A DNA stretch of 6,321 nucleotides, taken from contig DCHJ01000077.1 in NCBI GenBank assembly GCA_002314805.1, positions 948-7,268 on the forward strand. The letters run 5' to 3'. The DNA comes from Lachnospiraceae bacterium UBA1755 (GTDB lineage Bacteria; Bacillota; Clostridia; Lachnospirales; Lachnospiraceae). A program made the position numbers and the translations under genes. Each line of letters begins with the position of its first letter. The stretch's first letter is position 1. Under the pieces are notes generated by a model. It was not told where the DNA came from. It was given only the letters and a program-made list of their open reading frames with translations, and made no database searches. Positions 4,641 through 6,321 of the stretch are shown piece after piece.

Positions 4641-6321
4641 ATGATTTTATCAGCCTCAAAATTAAATAGGGCTTACGGAAGCGACGTTATCATAAGAGAT
4701 GCGTCGTTTCTTATTAATGCCCGCGATAAGGTGGCAATTGTCGGCAATAACGGCGCAGGCAAGACAACTCTGCTTGATATGATAACCGGCACATACGAGC
4801 CTGACAGCGGTACTGTGACCATGCCGGCCGGCACGACCACAGGCTACCTTAAGCAGATCAATGACATAGACAGTGACGAGACGGTACTGGCGGAGATGAC
4901 CGGGATCATACAGCCAATACTCGATATGGAGGACGAGCTCCTTAAGGTGCAGGATAGTATGAAGCACGCAGAAGGAGAGCTGCTGGACAGACTTTATGAA
5001 CGCTACAGCCGGCTTACCCACGAATACGAGATGGCAGACGGATATGAGGCGCGCAGCAGGGTCACAGGCATACTGAAGGGGCTTGGCTTTGACGAGTCCG
5101 AGTTTGATAAAAGAGTCCGTATGCTTTCCGGAGGAGAGAAGACAAGGCTTTTCCTCGGAAAGATACTGATACAGAGACCCGATATCATCTTCCTTGACGA
5201 GCCTACCAACCATCTCGATCTTTCAAGCATCGAGTGGCTTGAGACCTACCTGATGAATTACCCGGGTACTGTGGTCATCGTCAGCCATGACCGGTATTTT
5301 CTTGACCGTATAGTCAACAGGGTAATTGATATTGATATGGGCAGGGTCGAACTGTACAATGGCAATTATACTGAATATGCTGCCAAGAAAAAGATGCTTT
5401 ATGATGCGAGAGTAAAGGCATATTTGAAGCAGCAGGATCAGATACATCATCAGGAAGCTGTTATAGAAAAGCTCCAGAGCTTTAACCGTGAGAAATCAAT
5501 AAAGCGTGCTGAAAGCCGCAAAAAGGTGCTGGATAAGATAAAGTCGGATGCATTGGAAAAGCCTGTGCAGGAGCGCACAGACATCCACCTGACCTTCTCA
5601 CAGACTGTGCAGAGCGGTAAGGATGTGCTCGACGTGGAAGATCTTGAAAAGACCTTTGAGGACGGCGGGAGGCTTTTTTCGGGGCTTAGCTTTGAACTTA
5701 AGCGGGGAGAGCACGTTGCCATCATCGGAGATAACGGTACCGGAAAGACAACAATACTTAAGATGTTGACAGGAAGCGTAGCACCTACAGCCGGAAGGAT
5801 CACTTTCGGTGCAGGGGTGGAGATAGCATACTTTGACCAGGAGCATCAGGTGCTGGATCAGAATAAGACTATCTTTGATGAGATACAGGATGATTATCCG
5901 GATATGGATAACACAGCGGTCAGGAATACACTGGGTGCATTCATGTTTACCGGTGACGATGTATTCAAGCGTATCGGGGATCTGTCCGGAGGCGAGGTGG
6001 GCAGAGTGAGCCTTGCAAAGCTCATGCTGAGCAGAGCAAATCTTCTGATACTTGACGAGCCTACCAACCATCTTGATATAATGAGTAAGGAGATCCTGGA
6101 AAATGCCATCCGGGATTTTGCCGGCACGGTGCTGTATGTATCCCACGACAGATATTTTATCAACAGGACAGCCAACAGGATACTGAACCTCACTCACGGG
6201 AAGCTTCTCAATTACATAGGCAACTATGATTATTATCTGGAGAAGAAGGCTGCAATGGAAGCCTACAGGGGAGTATCGTCGGACAGCGACAATGCTCTCT
6301 TTGACAGGTCAAAATCACACA
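4641..6321 (+). CDS. ABC-F family ATPase, tandem ABC protein (3' end cut by window)
   Basis: This is a soluble ABC-F protein with two ATP-binding cassettes and no membrane domain. Members bind the ribosomal E site and relieve stalled translation or protect against antibiotics. The open frame runs 560 codons without a stop to the window edge. Cassette 1 has Walker A GNNGAGKTT (35-43), signature LSGGE (162-166), Walker B LDEPTNHLD with catalytic E187, and switch H216. The interdomain linker, about residues 239-313, is charged and helical, rich in K, Q and E; this is the segment that reaches the P-site tRNA in the family. Cassette 2 has GDNGTGKTT (363-371), LSGGE (448-452), catalytic E473 and H502. 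All ATPase residues are intact. No large Arm insertion of the EttA type is seen in cassette 1, so YdiF-like or another housekeeping Firmicute subgroup fits best. Relatives are about 520-650 residues, so only a C-terminal tail is missing. ATG 4641 is chosen because an in-frame TAA directly precedes it and MILSASKLNRAYG matches family N-termini. An antibiotic-resistance role cannot be excluded. Confidence 0.92.
   Translation, partial: MILSASKLNRAYGSDVIIRDASFLINARDKVAIVGNNGAGKTTLLDMITGTYEPDSGTVTMPAGTTTGYLKQINDIDSDETVLAEMTGIIQPILDMEDELLKVQDSMKHAEGELLDRLYERYSRLTHEYEMADGYEARSRVTGILKGLGFDESEFDKRVRMLSGGEKTRLFLGKILIQRPDIIFLDEPTNHLDLSSIEWLETYLMNYPGTVVIVSHDRYFLDRIVNRVIDIDMGRVELYNGNYTEYAAKKKMLYDARVKAYLKQQDQIHHQEAVIEKLQSFNREKSIKRAESRKKVLDKIKSDALEKPVQERTDIHLTFSQTVQSGKDVLDVEDLEKTFEDGGRLFSGLSFELKRGEHVAIIGDNGTGKTTILKMLTGSVAPTAGRITFGAGVEIAYFDQEHQVLDQNKTIFDEIQDDYPDMDNTAVRNTLGAFMFTGDDVFKRIGDLSGGEVGRVSLAKLMLSRANLLILDEPTNHLDIMSKEILENAIRDFAGTVLYVSHDRYFINRTANRILNLTHGKLLNYIGNYDYYLEKKAAMEAYRGVSSDSDNALFDRSKSH

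Noticed and set aside
4662..5213. A 183-residue - strand open frame opposite the ABC-F gene
   Set aside because: It is antisense to intact cassette 1 motifs, with no ribosome binding site or domain; the ABC-F frame explains the sequence.
5598..6197. A 199-residue - strand open frame opposite the ABC-F gene
   Set aside because: It is antisense to cassette 2, with no family resemblance; an open frame here is a by-product of codon usage.

Overview
The window looks like chromosomal DNA from an anaerobic clostridial Firmicute, most likely a Lachnospiraceae-type gut or rumen bacterium. The reasons are moderate GC, free use of AGA/AGG and ATA codons alongside GC-ending codons, clear GGAG-type ribosome binding sites, and the mix of protein families. 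The taxonomic call is an inference from style; no marker gene is present.

Layout. (1) Positions 1-1913, + strand: the last two genes of a BmpA/NupNOPQ-type nucleoside ABC transporter operon. These are two translationally overlapping membrane permeases, the first cut by the left edge. A strong 11-bp hairpin follows. (2) Positions 1953-2139: non-coding DNA rich in a short repeated motif (TACCGG). (3) Positions 2140-2796, - strand: a HAD-superfamily phosphatase of the phosphoglycolate phosphatase (Gph/PpaX-like) type. It converges on the transporter operon, and the hairpin probably also serves as its terminator. (4) Positions 2797-2914: a compact divergent control region in which the -35 boxes of two back-to-back promoters form a perfect 12-bp palindrome. 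(5) Positions 2915-4599, + strand: a tightly coupled gene pair. The first encodes a short CobA/CobO-type P-loop corrinoid adenosyltransferase homologue. The second encodes a long homologue of coenzyme F420-0:gamma-glutamyl ligase (CofE-like). (6) Positions 4641-6321, + strand: most of an ABC-F ATPase gene (translation-factor type, two ABC domains), running off the right edge.

How the genes fit together. The permeases would form the membrane channel for nucleoside or nucleobase uptake, energised by an ATPase and fed by a BmpA-like lipoprotein, both presumably encoded upstream. The adenosyltransferase/CofE-like pair is the least explained part. Both domains are recognisable, but the short adenosyltransferase lacks the family's usual C-terminal tail, and no F420 biosynthesis gene is visible. 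A shared small-molecule ligation or modification role is therefore plausible but unproven. The ABC-F gene follows by 41 bp and may be read through from the same promoter. No RNA genes, CRISPR arrays, insertion sequences or phage genes were seen.
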